47,789 nucleotides of DNA from Flavobacterium sp. YO12 (GTDB lineage: Bacteria > Bacteroidota > Bacteroidia > Flavobacteriales > Flavobacteriaceae). Positions 37,191 through 44,734 of this stretch are shown here, one piece after another (position 1 is the stretch's first letter; each line of letters begins with the position of its first letter). The notes beneath the pieces were generated by a model. The model had not been told where the DNA came from. It saw nothing but the letters and a program-made list of their open reading frames with translations, and made no database searches. The stretch is from assembly GCF_004119495.1 (NCBI RefSeq), contig NZ_NRQU01000036.1:1-47789 (forward strand), given 5' to 3'. A program made the translations under genes and the position numbers.

Positions 37191-37931
37191 ATGAAACTAA
37201 TCAAACTCGATGCCATAGATTCTACAAATGATTTCTTAAAATCATTGTCAAGTCAAGATGAACTGGAGAATTTTATGGTCGTAACTGCTGAAAATCAAAC
37301 AAAAGGCAAAGGACAAATGGGGGCGAAGTGGGAGTCTGAGCTAGGTAAAAACTTAATTATGAGTGTTTTGGTAAAGGATTTTGTGTTTGATTATGAACGA
37401 GTTTTTAATTTAAGCATTGTCGTTTCTTTAAGTGTTTTAGAAGTCTTAAAAGAATTAAATATTCCTGAATTATCTATAAAATGGCCAAACGACATTATGT
37501 CATATAATAAAAAAGTAGGTGGCATACTTATCGAAAATACCTTAAAAAGTGATGGCAGAATCGTGTCAGTTGTCGGATTAGGGTTGAATGTTAATCAAAC
37601 TAATTATGATGAATTGCCAAATGCTTCTTCTCTTGCCGTTATTTCTGGGAATACTTTCGATAAAGAATCTTTAGTTGTTTTGATCGTTGAAAAAATGAAG
37701 CAGAAAATAGATTTATGGCAGTCATCAGCTTCATTTTTCTGGGACGATTATTTTAATTTCTTGTTTCGAAAAGGAGTTCCAATGCCTTTTAAAGATCTTA
37801 ATCCAAAAACATCGGGACATAATTTCATGGGAATTATTCAAGGAGTATCTTCAGTTGGTAAATTGCAGGTTTTGTTAGAAGACGATTCCGTTTCAGAATT
37901 TGATATTAAGGAAATACAGATGCTTTACTGA
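37191..37931 (+). CDS. birA: Biotin--[acetyl-CoA-carboxylase] ligase
   Basis: The 246-residue enzyme makes biotinyl-AMP and transfers biotin to the carboxylase carrier protein. The biotin-binding loop is in TKGKGQMGAKWES, the family motif SIKWPNDIM contains the catalytic lysine, and the VGGILIEN strand follows. The N-terminal winged helix of E. coli BirA is missing, so it is a ligase only and not a repressor. The repeat array 37933-37968 begins one base after its stop. Confidence 0.95.
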   Translation: MKLIKLDAIDSTNDFLKSLSSQDELENFMVVTAENQTKGKGQMGAKWESELGKNLIMSVLVKDFVFDYERVFNLSIVVSLSVLEVLKELNIPELSIKWPNDIMSYNKKVGGILIENTLKSDGRIVSVVGLGLNVNQTNYDELPNASSLAVISGNTFDKESLVVLIVEKMKQKIDLWQSSASFFWDDYFNFLFRKGVPMPFKDLNPKTSGHNFMGIIQGVSSVGKLQVLLEDDSVSEFDIKEIQMLY

Positions 37932-37932
37932 T

Positions 37933-37968
37933 AGGTGCAAAGGTTAAAAGTGGCAAAGGTGCAGAGGT
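37933..37968 (+). repeat. Octamer-periodic array directly after birA
   Basis: Units of AGNNNCWR type and close variants (AGGTGCAA, AGGTTAAA, AGTGGCAA, AGGTGCAG) repeat with an 8-nt period, starting one base past the birA stop codon. Confidence 0.85.
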
Positions 37969-37997
37969 TTTTTATTTGGTGAATCTTTATGTTACTT

Positions 37998-38654
37998 TTA
38001 AACTTCGATTGCTTTTGTGTTTTTTGGCGCTATTTTTCTATTCCAATACATGATATAGATTGTTCCTAAAATAGAGGGTGCCATCCATGTAATGATATTT
38101 CCTAACCCAATTCCAGCGACTATAAAAGCTGTTATAGAGGCAATCAATGCACCAATCATTTTGCCAATATGTTTTGACAGCCATTTTTTCTTTATTTCTG
38201 AAACGTTTTTGAAGAAAATAAAATCTTTTACAGTCATGTAAAATCCAAAAGCGCCAAAGAAAGTAAATAAAATACCATTTGAAATAGCGTTTAATTGGCA
38301 ATACAATCCAATAGAAATCATTAGTACAGAAAAGAATAACATACTTCCTGAAATTAGTTTGTCTGTAAAATCAGCTTTTTGTTTGTGTTTAAAAGTTAAG
38401 GCTCGATTTCCAGAAATAACCAGATAAATGGTAAATAAGCCAATTAAGAATAAAAAAATGTTTTGATGTTTTGGCATCCAGCAGATCGGAAGAGAGATAA
38501 GTGAACTAGTAATCATTCCGATAGAGAAAAGTTTCCCCATTCTTTTGTGTAATACACCGCCTTTTTTAACGATGATACTTCCAATTCCAGTAATTAGCCC
38601 AATTCCGCCAAAAAAAGCGTGAATGTAAATTAAGATCTTAATAGTTGATTCCAT
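37998..38654 (-). CDS. DUF2306-like multi-spanning membrane protein
   Basis: The 218-residue protein has about seven hydrophobic segments with short loops (first at 4-24, last near 185-205). The pattern HAFFGGIGLITGIGSIIVKKGGVLHKRMGKLFS, and later ISGNRALTFK, resembles DUF2306 membrane proteins, whose function is unknown. ATG 38654 is preferred over the upstream M at 38819, whose 55 extra residues are polar and unlike a family member. It lies on the opposite strand from birA, which ends 67 bp away. No operon partner is evident. Confidence 0.7.
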   Translation of the reverse strand: MESTIKILIYIHAFFGGIGLITGIGSIIVKKGGVLHKRMGKLFSIGMITSSLISLPICWMPKHQNIFLFLIGLFTIYLVISGNRALTFKHKQKADFTDKLISGSMLFFSVLMISIGLYCQLNAISNGILFTFFGAFGFYMTVKDFIFFKNVSEIKKKWLSKHIGKMIGALIASITAFIVAGIGLGNIITWMAPSILGTIYIMYWNRKIAPKNTKAIEV

Positions 38655-38760
38655 TTTGTGGTTTGTTAGTTTTGATGGATCAAACTTCGGGCAATAATTT
38701 ATTTTGTAATAATTTATTGTACTGAACTGTATTTTTTTGAGGATGAAATGTTTTTTTTGG

Positions 38761-38792
38761 AAGGTTCTGAGGCTCTGAGTAAGTAAGGTTTT
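38761..38792 (+). repeat. Octamer-periodic array
   Basis: AGGTTCTG, AGGCTCTG, AGTAAGTA, AGGTTTTA are in 8-nt register from 38762. It lies between the DUF2306-like gene start and the SRPBCC gene terminator. Confidence 0.75.
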
Positions 38793-38802
38793 AAATTGAC
38801 AT

Positions 38803-38838
38803 GACAAAAAAAAGTCCAATCATTTCGATCGGACTTTT
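38803..38838 (-). terminator. Terminator after the SRPBCC gene
   Basis: AAAAGTCC (38810-38817) pairs with GGACTTTT (38831-38838) and is extended by ATC/GAT after one mismatch. T8 follows on the minus strand. Confidence 0.75.
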
Positions 38839-38845
38839 CATTTAT

Positions 38846-38873
38846 AATTCACAATTAATAATTCATCATTATT
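38846..38873 (+). repeat. Heptamer-periodic array at the 3' end of the SRPBCC gene
   Basis: AATTCAC, AATTAAT, AATTCAT, CATTATT are in 7-nt register, and reach the stop codon of the SRPBCC gene at 38872-38874. Confidence 0.65.
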
Positions 38874-39264
38874 AAAGTTTCGTCATATTTGTTGCTAGAG
38901 TTTCAATAAACTTGCTGATAGGTCCTTTGATCATCATTCCCATCATGGCGTTAAATTCACCATCAAATACTAATTGAACAGCGCTTTCTGAATCAGAAAC
39001 ACTGTCAATATTTGAAACTAAAGTAAACGGAAGTTTATCGCTTGCAGCGCCCAAAACAATTTTGTTTGGAGCTGTTTTTTCTTTCATTTTAAGTTTGATT
39101 TCCGGCATACCTTTCAATCCAAAAATAAAAGCGTCTTCACCAATTACTTCAAATTTAGCAATATTATCCGGCATTAATTTTTCGAAATTCTTAACATCAG
39201 TCAATAAATCAAATAGATCCTGAGCTGATTTCTGAACTGTAACTTTTGGACTTTCTAAGTTCAT
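38872..39264 (-). CDS. SRPBCC family (START-like) protein
   Basis: The 130-residue protein fits the SRPBCC/polyketide-cyclase fold, a single-domain ligand-binding barrel. N-terminal KVTVQKSAQDLFDLLTDVKNFEKLMPD and the C-terminal helix ISKFIETLATNMTKL are typical. The ligand is unknown. No signal peptide is seen. It is upstream of a terminator and 160 bp past the pyrE stop, so it may share the pyrE transcript. Confidence 0.85.
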   Translation of the reverse strand: MNLESPKVTVQKSAQDLFDLLTDVKNFEKLMPDNIAKFEVIGEDAFIFGLKGMPEIKLKMKEKTAPNKIVLGAASDKLPFTLVSNIDSVSDSESAVQLVFDGEFNAMMGMMIKGPISKFIETLATNMTKL

Positions 39265-39311
39265 ATTTTTTTTGTTTTGTTATTTGTTTTTTACTGCAAA
39301 TGTTTTTTTAC

Positions 39312-39329
39312 CGCAAAGGACACAAGGTT
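39312..39329 (+). repeat. Nonamer-periodic pair between the SRPBCC gene and pyrE
   Basis: CGCAAAGGA and CACAAGGTT follow the CGCAAAGNN pattern in 9-nt register. A further TTCGCAAAG lies at 39356-39364. Confidence 0.6.
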
Positions 39330-39398
39330 TTTATGTTACTTTGACTTTATTTAAGTTCGCAAAGCTGGAATTAAAAAAAGAGCGAAGCGATTTTTTAG

Positions 39399-39426
39399 AA
39401 AATCTAAAATCTAAAATCTAAAATCT
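39399..39426 (+). repeat. Four exact copies of AAAATCT overlapping the pyrE stop
   Basis: AAAATCT occurs four times without variation at 39399, 39406, 39413 and 39420. The last copy overlaps the pyrE stop codon (39425-39427). Confidence 0.9.
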
Positions 39427-40072
39427 ATTCAGGTTGTCCCCAAGTTGATGGACTTTCGTTCCATTCAAGCAAAGTCGATTGTTGATCTTCGGTAATATAT
39501 TGTTTTTGAACAGCTAAATCAAGCAGGTTTTCATAATTGCTTAATGTATACAAATCGATATTAGCGTTTTTGAAATTTTCTTCGGCAACATTAAAGCCGT
39601 AAGTAAAAATCGCTGCCATACCTTTAATGTTTGCACCTTCATTGCGTAAAGCTTCAACAGCCATTAAACTGCTGTTTCCGGTACTAATTAAATCTTCAAC
39701 AACAACAACATTTTGTCCTTTTTGTAAAAAACCTTCAACTTGATTTTGTCTTCCGTGCTTTTTTGCTTCTGGACGCACATATACAAACGGCAGTCCAAGA
39801 CTTTCAGCAACCAGAATACCAACTCCAATCGCTCCAGTAGCAACACCGGCAATTACGTCAGGTTTTCCAAATTGTTTTTCAATGTTTTTCGCAAACTCAT
39901 CACGAACGTAATTTCGGATGCTTGGAAATGAAAGAATTAACCTATTATCGCAGTAAATAGGAGATTTCCAACCAGAAGCCCATGTAAAAGGATTTTCGGG
40001 ATTCAATTTAATTGCATTTATTTGCAAAAGCAATTCGGCTGTTTTTTCGGCAGTATCTTTATTAAAAATCAT
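39425..40072 (-). CDS. pyrE: Orotate phosphoribosyltransferase
   Basis: The 215-residue enzyme transfers PRPP to orotate in pyrimidine synthesis. The PRPP-binding motif is VVVVEDLISTGNSS, and the family region FVYVRPEAKKHGRQNQVEG with its catalytic lysine precedes it. The start is ATG 40072 (MIFNKDTAEKT), matching family length; the longer version from 40105 adds residues that overlap the NUDIX gene. A near-consensus promoter lies inside the NUDIX coding region with only 5 nt between its -7 box and the pyrE ATG, so the mRNA is likely leaderless. The NUDIX gene starts 8 bp away in the other direction. Confidence 0.95.
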   Translation of the reverse strand: MIFNKDTAEKTAELLLQINAIKLNPENPFTWASGWKSPIYCDNRLILSFPSIRNYVRDEFAKNIEKQFGKPDVIAGVATGAIGVGILVAESLGLPFVYVRPEAKKHGRQNQVEGFLQKGQNVVVVEDLISTGNSSLMAVEALRNEGANIKGMAAIFTYGFNVAEENFKNANIDLYTLSNYENLLDLAVQKQYITEDQQSTLLEWNESPSTWGQPE

Positions 40073-40076
40073 AGTA

Positions 40077-40106
40077 CAAATGTATAAAGTTTTTGTGAAC
40101 GACAAA
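40077..40106 (-). promoter_or_regulatory. pyrE promoter inside the NUDIX gene
   Basis: On the minus strand TTTG (40106-40103), an 18-nt spacer and TACATTTG (40084-40077) match the Bacteroidota consensus at full score. The -7 box covers the NUDIX ATG and ends 5 nt before the pyrE ATG. This is the best promoter match in the window. Confidence 0.7.
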
Positions 40107-40688
40107 CCACTTTTTTTGACAAATGAAATCTCAAGAGAGACCGATTTTCAATTATTCTTGTTAGAGAGTATTGATATTGAGCAGCTTATTGTCAAAATGT
40201 TTCAAAATAAAATTCAAAAGGCTTATTTGTATCATCCTGACGAAAAGGAGATTATGAAGACTCTTAAAGCCAAAATCCCTGTAAATAAAGCGGGAGGCGG
40301 TTTTGTTTACAATAAAAAAGGAGAGGTTTTATTTATCTTCAGAAACGGAAAATGGGACTTGCCAAAAGGCGGTATCGAGAAAGGCGAAGAAATCGAAGCA
40401 ACTGCAATGCGTGAAGTTGAAGAAGAAACAGGTGTAAACCAACTTCGAATAACAAATAAACTGCAAAAGACATATCATATTTTTAAACGCAACGGAAAAT
40501 ATAAACTCAAAGTTACGCATTGGTTCGAAATGCATTCTGATTTTGAAGGAACTCCGCAAGGTCAGCTTGAAGAAGGAATCGAAAAAGTGGCGTGGCTGAA
40601 TCCTGAGCAAATCAAAGAAGCTTTAAAAAACTCTTACGAGAATATTAAATTATTATTTGCAGAAGAGAAAAAGGTTAAAACAGATTAA
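40080..40688 (+). CDS. NUDIX hydrolase
   Basis: The 202-residue protein has a complete NUDIX box (GGIEKGEEIEATAMREVEEETG, here at about residues 97-118), with the metal-binding REVEEETG. Nudix proteins cleave nucleoside-diphosphate derivatives, and the substrate cannot be read from the sequence. The N-terminal 75 residues are outside the core fold. It starts 8 bp from the pyrE start on the opposite strand. Its own promoter would have to lie within pyrE: a 7/8 box TATCTTTA at 40053-40060 is the best candidate. Confidence 0.9.
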   Translation: MYKVFVNDKPLFLTNEISRETDFQLFLLESIDIEQLIVKMFQNKIQKAYLYHPDEKEIMKTLKAKIPVNKAGGGFVYNKKGEVLFIFRNGKWDLPKGGIEKGEEIEATAMREVEEETGVNQLRITNKLQKTYHIFKRNGKYKLKVTHWFEMHSDFEGTPQGQLEEGIEKVAWLNPEQIKEALKNSYENIKLLFAEEKKVKTD

Positions 40689-40809
40689 AGTTTGTTTTTC
40701 ATATATAAGACTTTTTTTTTGTAGTAATAAGCTGAATATTAGAGTATAGAAATTAAATTTAATTTGTATTTTCGTTTACATATAAATTAACTTATTAAAT
40801 GTAAATTCT

Positions 40810-41040
40810 ATGTCATTTCAAGCGTATTTAAAGACAATTAAAGAAAAAACGGGCAATGGTCCAGCTGAATTTAGAGTTTTGGCAGAACAAAAAAGCTTTA
40901 CATTAGACGGGAAACTTAAACCCGAAGTAAAAGCCGGCGAAATTGTAAACTGGCTTAAAGAAGATTTTGATTTAGGACAAGGACATTCAATGGCAATTTA
41001 CGCTTTGCTAAAAGGTATTAAAGACGAAAACAGCAAATAA
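40810..41040 (+). CDS. DUF4287 domain protein
   Basis: The 76-residue protein fits DUF4287, a small family of unknown function (EKTGNGPAEFR, LKPEVKAGEIVNWLKEDFDLGQGHSMAIYALLKG). It is highly charged and soluble. It stands alone, followed by a terminator. The ATG is the only good start. Confidence 0.8.
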   Translation: MSFQAYLKTIKEKTGNGPAEFRVLAEQKSFTLDGKLKPEVKAGEIVNWLKEDFDLGQGHSMAIYALLKGIKDENSK

Positions 41041-41066
41041 CGATTTTAAAGATCTGGGATCTAAAA

Positions 41067-41101
41067 GAAAAAAGCAACTCATTTCTAAGTTGCTTTTTTC
41101 T
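41067..41101 (+). terminator. Terminator after the DUF4287 gene
   Basis: GAAAAAAGCAACT pairs with AGTTGCTTTTTTC, followed by a short T-run. Confidence 0.85.
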
Positions 41102-41127
41102 TTTATCGTCTTTAAAACTTATCGTTG

Positions 41128-41175
41128 CGCACGCAAAGTCACAGTCATTTGCGCAGCGTGAGACACTTTGCGGAG
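41128..41175. repeat. Degenerate GCAAAG-type inverted repeat
   Basis: ACGCAAAGT (41129-41137) faces ACTTTGCG (41166-41173 region) in opposite orientation, with GCGCA-containing units between. It is related to the CGCAAAGNN family but degenerate, and GC-richer than its surroundings. Confidence 0.5.
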
Positions 41176-41181
41176 CTGGGG

Positions 41182-41634
41182 TTAGTTTTCTTTATTCTTC
41201 ATCTTTTGTATTTCTTCTATTATTACAAAAACTGCTTTCCCTGTATCCCAAAGAATATCTATTGCATAAATAAAAACTGTTATTAGCAGAGTATTACAGA
41301 TATCATCTTTAAAATCGAATTTAATTTTTTGACTATTTTGAATTATTAAACAAACGACACTTATGATTATTAAAATAATTTGTTCTAATAATGAAGTTTT
41401 CATTTCTTTTATAGTACTACTAAAATCAATCTCAGGTTTTTGAATTACGAAATCCTGTATTTTTGACGCGATTAACCCCGAAGTTGCAGTGTTTATTGCT
41501 AAAAGAGTTATTAAAAGACCAATAATGTTAGTTTGTAAGTATGTAAATAAAAAATCGGAATCTAAAAAATTACCTATTGCGGTCATTGCAAATGCAATAA
41601 CAAGAAAGAAAGATATGTTTTTTAAATTTTTCAT
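41182..41634 (-). CDS. Four-helix membrane protein, second gene of an unknown two-gene operon
   Basis: The 150-residue protein has four hydrophobic segments (about 6-24, 28-56, 82-99, 112-139). A charged loop between the second and third and a short Lys/Glu tail face the cytoplasm. I do not recognise the family. It overlaps the preceding gene by 4 nt (ATGA), so the two are translationally coupled. Small membrane proteins coupled to a soluble partner occur as effectors of some phage-defence systems, but also in many other roles. It has a strongly AT-rich base composition. Confidence 0.75.
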   Translation of the reverse strand: MKNLKNISFFLVIAFAMTAIGNFLDSDFLFTYLQTNIIGLLITLLAINTATSGLIASKIQDFVIQKPEIDFSSTIKEMKTSLLEQIILIIISVVCLIIQNSQKIKFDFKDDICNTLLITVFIYAIDILWDTGKAVFVIIEEIQKMKNKEN

Positions 41635-42485
41635 TCTTGAACAATTGTTTGATAAAGTTTAATGACTTGTTCGGCAGGACCTTCTATATCTAATTCACGC
41701 ACTTGTAAAATTACAGGATTTTCTTTGGTGTTAAGTTGTTTTCTAATGTTTTTAACTTTTAATTTTATACTTCCAGCGCCATTTGATGTATATTCAACTA
41801 ATCCTTCAATATTTTTATTTGTTTTGTCGATGTTGTCTAATGTCCCTTTTTCTGGTGCTTTTATTGAAATTTGACTTTCGTGACTATTTACATTATCAGC
41901 AAAGTTTTTAAAAACTTCTGGTAATGACTTTGAAATGTTAGCTAAATTTGGTTTAATAAATTGAAAATTTATAAAAGTTATATCTTTTTTATGCTTGTTA
42001 ACAAATTCCCAAAAATTTACGGAATCGAATAATTGTTCGATCTCAATATTTAAGCCTGCATTTAGTAGTTCACTTCTAAAAACTTTTTTTAAAATATTTT
42101 TGACAACATCTGGGTTACTAAAAGCGTCAATATTGTCACTAATCGCAACTTTTTGAACAGTTGGATCATTATTAATAATTACGTACACATATGGTTCATT
42201 GTCAACTACTAGGCTTTCAAAGTTTTGTGTTATTGTTGTTGTCTTTTTTTGTGCAATTTTAAAAAGATAGAAGCCATTTTGACTATGTTCAAGTTTTAAT
42301 GGATAATTACTGTTTTTTGATGATGTTAAATTATCTAAGGTTTTTCCAAAAAAAATATTTTTTTTAGCTTTTATTTCTTCGTGACTTAATGATTTGCGTT
42401 CAAACAATTCTATTTGTTTACTTTTAGAATCTAGAGGTAATAGATGATATCTATAAATATGAAAATTAATAAGTTTGTTTTCCAT
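41631..42485 (-). CDS. Soluble protein of unknown function, first gene of an unknown two-gene operon
   Basis: The 284-residue protein has no signal peptide or membrane segment. It starts INFHIYRYHLLPLD, and no catalytic motif is apparent. The composition is Asn/Lys/Ile-rich, with an alternating strand/helix character. I do not recognise the family. It is followed by the membrane protein gene with a 4-nt overlap. A perfect palindrome and promoter-like boxes lie upstream. The pair interrupts an otherwise core region and may be a recent acquisition. Confidence 0.75.
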   Translation of the reverse strand: MENKLINFHIYRYHLLPLDSKSKQIELFERKSLSHEEIKAKKNIFFGKTLDNLTSSKNSNYPLKLEHSQNGFYLFKIAQKKTTTITQNFESLVVDNEPYVYVIINNDPTVQKVAISDNIDAFSNPDVVKNILKKVFRSELLNAGLNIEIEQLFDSVNFWEFVNKHKKDITFINFQFIKPNLANISKSLPEVFKNFADNVNSHESQISIKAPEKGTLDNIDKTNKNIEGLVEYTSNGAGSIKLKVKNIRKQLNTKENPVILQVRELDIEGPAEQVIKLYQTIVQE

Positions 42486-42510
42486 TTGGTTTTTTAGTTT
42501 TGCTATTCTT

Positions 42511-42518
42511 CAAAAATA
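42511..42518 (-). promoter_or_regulatory. -7 box proximal to the unknown two-gene operon
   Basis: TATTTTTG on the minus strand, 25 nt before the ATG at 42485. No clear -33. Confidence 0.35.
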
Positions 42519-42576
42519 ATCAATTAATATTGTGAATAAGGAAAATTGTAATCTATTGCTTAATAGTTTAATTTTA

Positions 42577-42584
42577 CAAATGTA
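42577..42584 (-). promoter_or_regulatory. Distal -7 box of the unknown two-gene operon
   Basis: TACATTTG on the minus strand is an exact TAnnTTTG match. The palindrome at 42605-42622 starts 20 nt upstream, over the expected -33 region. Confidence 0.4.
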
Positions 42585-42604
42585 GAATCTTAATAAGATA
42601 AAAT

Positions 42605-42622
42605 ATTACGGATAACCGTAAT
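42605..42622. promoter_or_regulatory. Perfect palindrome, candidate operator
   Basis: ATTACGG-ATAA-CCGTAAT: two perfect 7-bp half-sites around four bases. It stands out in an AT-rich gap and lies where a regulator could control the distal promoter. Confidence 0.5.
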
Positions 42623-42759
42623 GAAATTAATTCTTGTAAGATTTTGATCACTTTCGTATGGATTTAAAAAACGTATAAAAACCTAGACTAAAGCTTTACT
42701 TCCTTATCATTCTTTAACTCAATCAAAAGCAAAAAGATGCATTCTCTGTTTATAAAAAG

Positions 42760-44487
42760 TTAAAGCACTCGATAAACAGGATACTGTAAATGTGCCTTTT
42801 CATAGTAAACAGAATGTTTGTAAATCCAGTTTAATTGCGCGTCAGGATTTTTAGCAAATTCTGTGTCAGTTTGTTTTTTAGCTTCTAATTCTGCTTTTAG
42901 AGTTGGATTGTCTTTTAAAAGTTTTGCGGCCGTATCTTCAAAAATATATTCTGAATAATGTTCTTTTTGTTGCAAAATAGGATCGAAAAAATTCCAGTTG
43001 AAGAACGAATCAACGCCTTCGGGTTCAAAAGCTTCTACAAGATATTTTACACCTTTTTGGTTTGTTGATACGATGTAATCACCTTTGGCGAAAGCCATTT
43101 TTACAACTTTAGAAGTTACTGCGGTATTGTAGTGTAAATAATGTCCTTCATAAGCGTTTGGAGCCGTTTTAAAATCGGCAATTTTATAGCTTTCAACCTC
43201 GATAATCGTATCGTTTTTAAGCTGAGAATAAGAGATATTGTTATTCTTTAAAAGATCAATAATATTCCAATATCCACGCGGAATAATATAAGCAGTCGGA
43301 ATCACAACTTCTTTCACCGATTTGAATTCTTTGATATATGGAACGTCTTTTTTATACGGCTTATTTCGGTCATAATATAAACGGTTTCCAGTTGTGGCTT
43401 CGCTTTTTTTGTAACCAGCTTCATATCCTAAAAACGAAAATGTAGTCGCTTTTGTACTATCCAATTCCCATTTTAATGTATAGGATTTTTTAGGTTGATA
43501 TTGCTCTAAATTTTTTACTCTTAAATCTTTTATCTTTTGATAATTTGCATCGGTAAAATCCAAAGTCGATTTTGTGTATTCGTAGGTCATTTTTACACGT
43601 TCGGCATATTTTTTCAGCATATGTGTTTCAACGACAAAACCAATTGTATTAAATAGCGACGTATAGCCTGTTGTATATCTTGGGTTATCTACAAATTGTC
43701 CAAAACCTTTGTCTGGTGTATCTTTAAAAGAATCTACATACGGCGTTGTTTCAATTTTCTTTTTCTGTAAATCTTTAACTAAAGCAGGCATCATTTCGGT
43801 ATTCATAAAATCGCCCAAAACGGTTCCTAGCTTATTATGTTGCGTCATAATATAAGTTAGTTTGTATTGATAATCAGAACCGTTGCTTACGTGATTATCG
43901 ATAAAAACATCTGGATTTATTTTTTGAAAAATTTCGACAAAGCTTTTTGTATTTCGAGTGTCGGATTTCATTAAATCGCGATTTAAATCATAGTTTCTGG
44001 CGTTTCCTCTAAAACCATAAATTTCTGGTCCGTCTTGATTGGCTCTTGTAGTCGAGTTTCGGTTTAAAGCGCCGCCAATATTGTAAACAGGAATGGTAAC
44101 TAAAACGGTGTTTTTTGGTGCTTTTATTTTTCCTATTGCCAAATCTCTGTAAAATTGCATTGTGGCATCGATTCCGTCGGGTTCACCGGCATGAATACCG
44201 TTATTGATAAAAAGAACGGCTTTGTTTTTCTGAATTTTATCAAAATCAAATTCCTTGTCAGGATTATAAACAATCATGTGCAAAGGTTCTCCAGAATCAG
44301 TCAAACCCATTTCTTTCATTTGAATCGTTGAGAAATCAGTAGCCAATAATTTGTAATAGACAATAGTTTCTTGGTAAGAAGCGGTTTGATTTCCGTTTCC
44401 TTTTTCGAAAAAGGTATCGTATTTTTTATTGTTTTGAGCGGAAATGGTTATTGTAAAAAGTGAAAAGAGAATGGTAAAAAGTTTCAT
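42760..44487 (-). CDS. Secreted M14 family zinc carboxypeptidase-like protein
   Basis: The 575-residue protein has a signal peptide (KLFTILFSLFTITISAQ). Zinc ligands are visible: H99 and E102 in GIHAGEPDG, and H199 in FIDNHVSNG. The substrate-binding NARNYDLNRD lies near 162-171. It is an M14-type peptidase, expected to cleave C-terminal residues or related peptides outside the cytoplasm. It is longer than a bare catalytic domain because of an unrecognised C-terminal extension. ATG 44487 is preferred, since the upstream 20 residues precede a clean signal peptide. Confidence 0.85.
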   Translation of the reverse strand: MKLFTILFSLFTITISAQNNKKYDTFFEKGNGNQTASYQETIVYYKLLATDFSTIQMKEMGLTDSGEPLHMIVYNPDKEFDFDKIQKNKAVLFINNGIHAGEPDGIDATMQFYRDLAIGKIKAPKNTVLVTIPVYNIGGALNRNSTTRANQDGPEIYGFRGNARNYDLNRDLMKSDTRNTKSFVEIFQKINPDVFIDNHVSNGSDYQYKLTYIMTQHNKLGTVLGDFMNTEMMPALVKDLQKKKIETTPYVDSFKDTPDKGFGQFVDNPRYTTGYTSLFNTIGFVVETHMLKKYAERVKMTYEYTKSTLDFTDANYQKIKDLRVKNLEQYQPKKSYTLKWELDSTKATTFSFLGYEAGYKKSEATTGNRLYYDRNKPYKKDVPYIKEFKSVKEVVIPTAYIIPRGYWNIIDLLKNNNISYSQLKNDTIIEVESYKIADFKTAPNAYEGHYLHYNTAVTSKVVKMAFAKGDYIVSTNQKGVKYLVEAFEPEGVDSFFNWNFFDPILQQKEHYSEYIFEDTAAKLLKDNPTLKAELEAKKQTDTEFAKNPDAQLNWIYKHSVYYEKAHLQYPVYRVL

Positions 44488-44524
44488 GGTTGTGGTTTTA
44501 ATCAAAATCAAATATAAGTTTTTT

Positions 44525-44711
44525 GTTTCAGGTTTCAGGTTAATCACTTTGCGGTTTTGGTTTCACGCAGATTTTGCAGATTTGAGCTGATCAAAAAGGA
44601 TTTTTTAAATAATAAAAATAGAAATCTGCTCAAATCTGCAAAATCTGCGTGAAACATTTTTTATGATTTCTACCTAAAACTTGAAACTTGAAACAAGAAA
44701 AAACTTGAAAC
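44525..44711. repeat. Repeat mosaic with a perfect 28-nt inverted repeat
   Basis: GTTTCAG heptamers (44525-44538) are followed by a CCGCAAAGT unit in reverse. A perfect 28-nt inverted repeat then spans 44560-44587 and 44628-44655, each arm made of 9-nt units GCAGATTTN, around a 40-nt loop. Inverted heptamers TTGAAAC (44681-44694) and one more at 44705-44711 follow. It fills most of the divergent gap between the M14 and DbpA-like genes. Confidence 0.9.
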
Positions 44712-44722
44712 AATTTTTTACC

Positions 44723-44730
44723 TACTTTTG
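44723..44730 (+). promoter_or_regulatory. -7 box of the dbpA-like gene
   Basis: TACTTTTG matches TAnnTTTG, with only 4 nt between it and the ATG at 44735, so the transcript would be nearly leaderless. A cTTG lies 15 nt upstream of the box. Confidence 0.45.
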
Positions 44731-44734
44731 CAAA

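Noticed and set aside
44560..44655. The 28-nt inverted repeat as an insertion sequence end
   Set aside because: There is no transposase frame between the arms and no visible target duplication.
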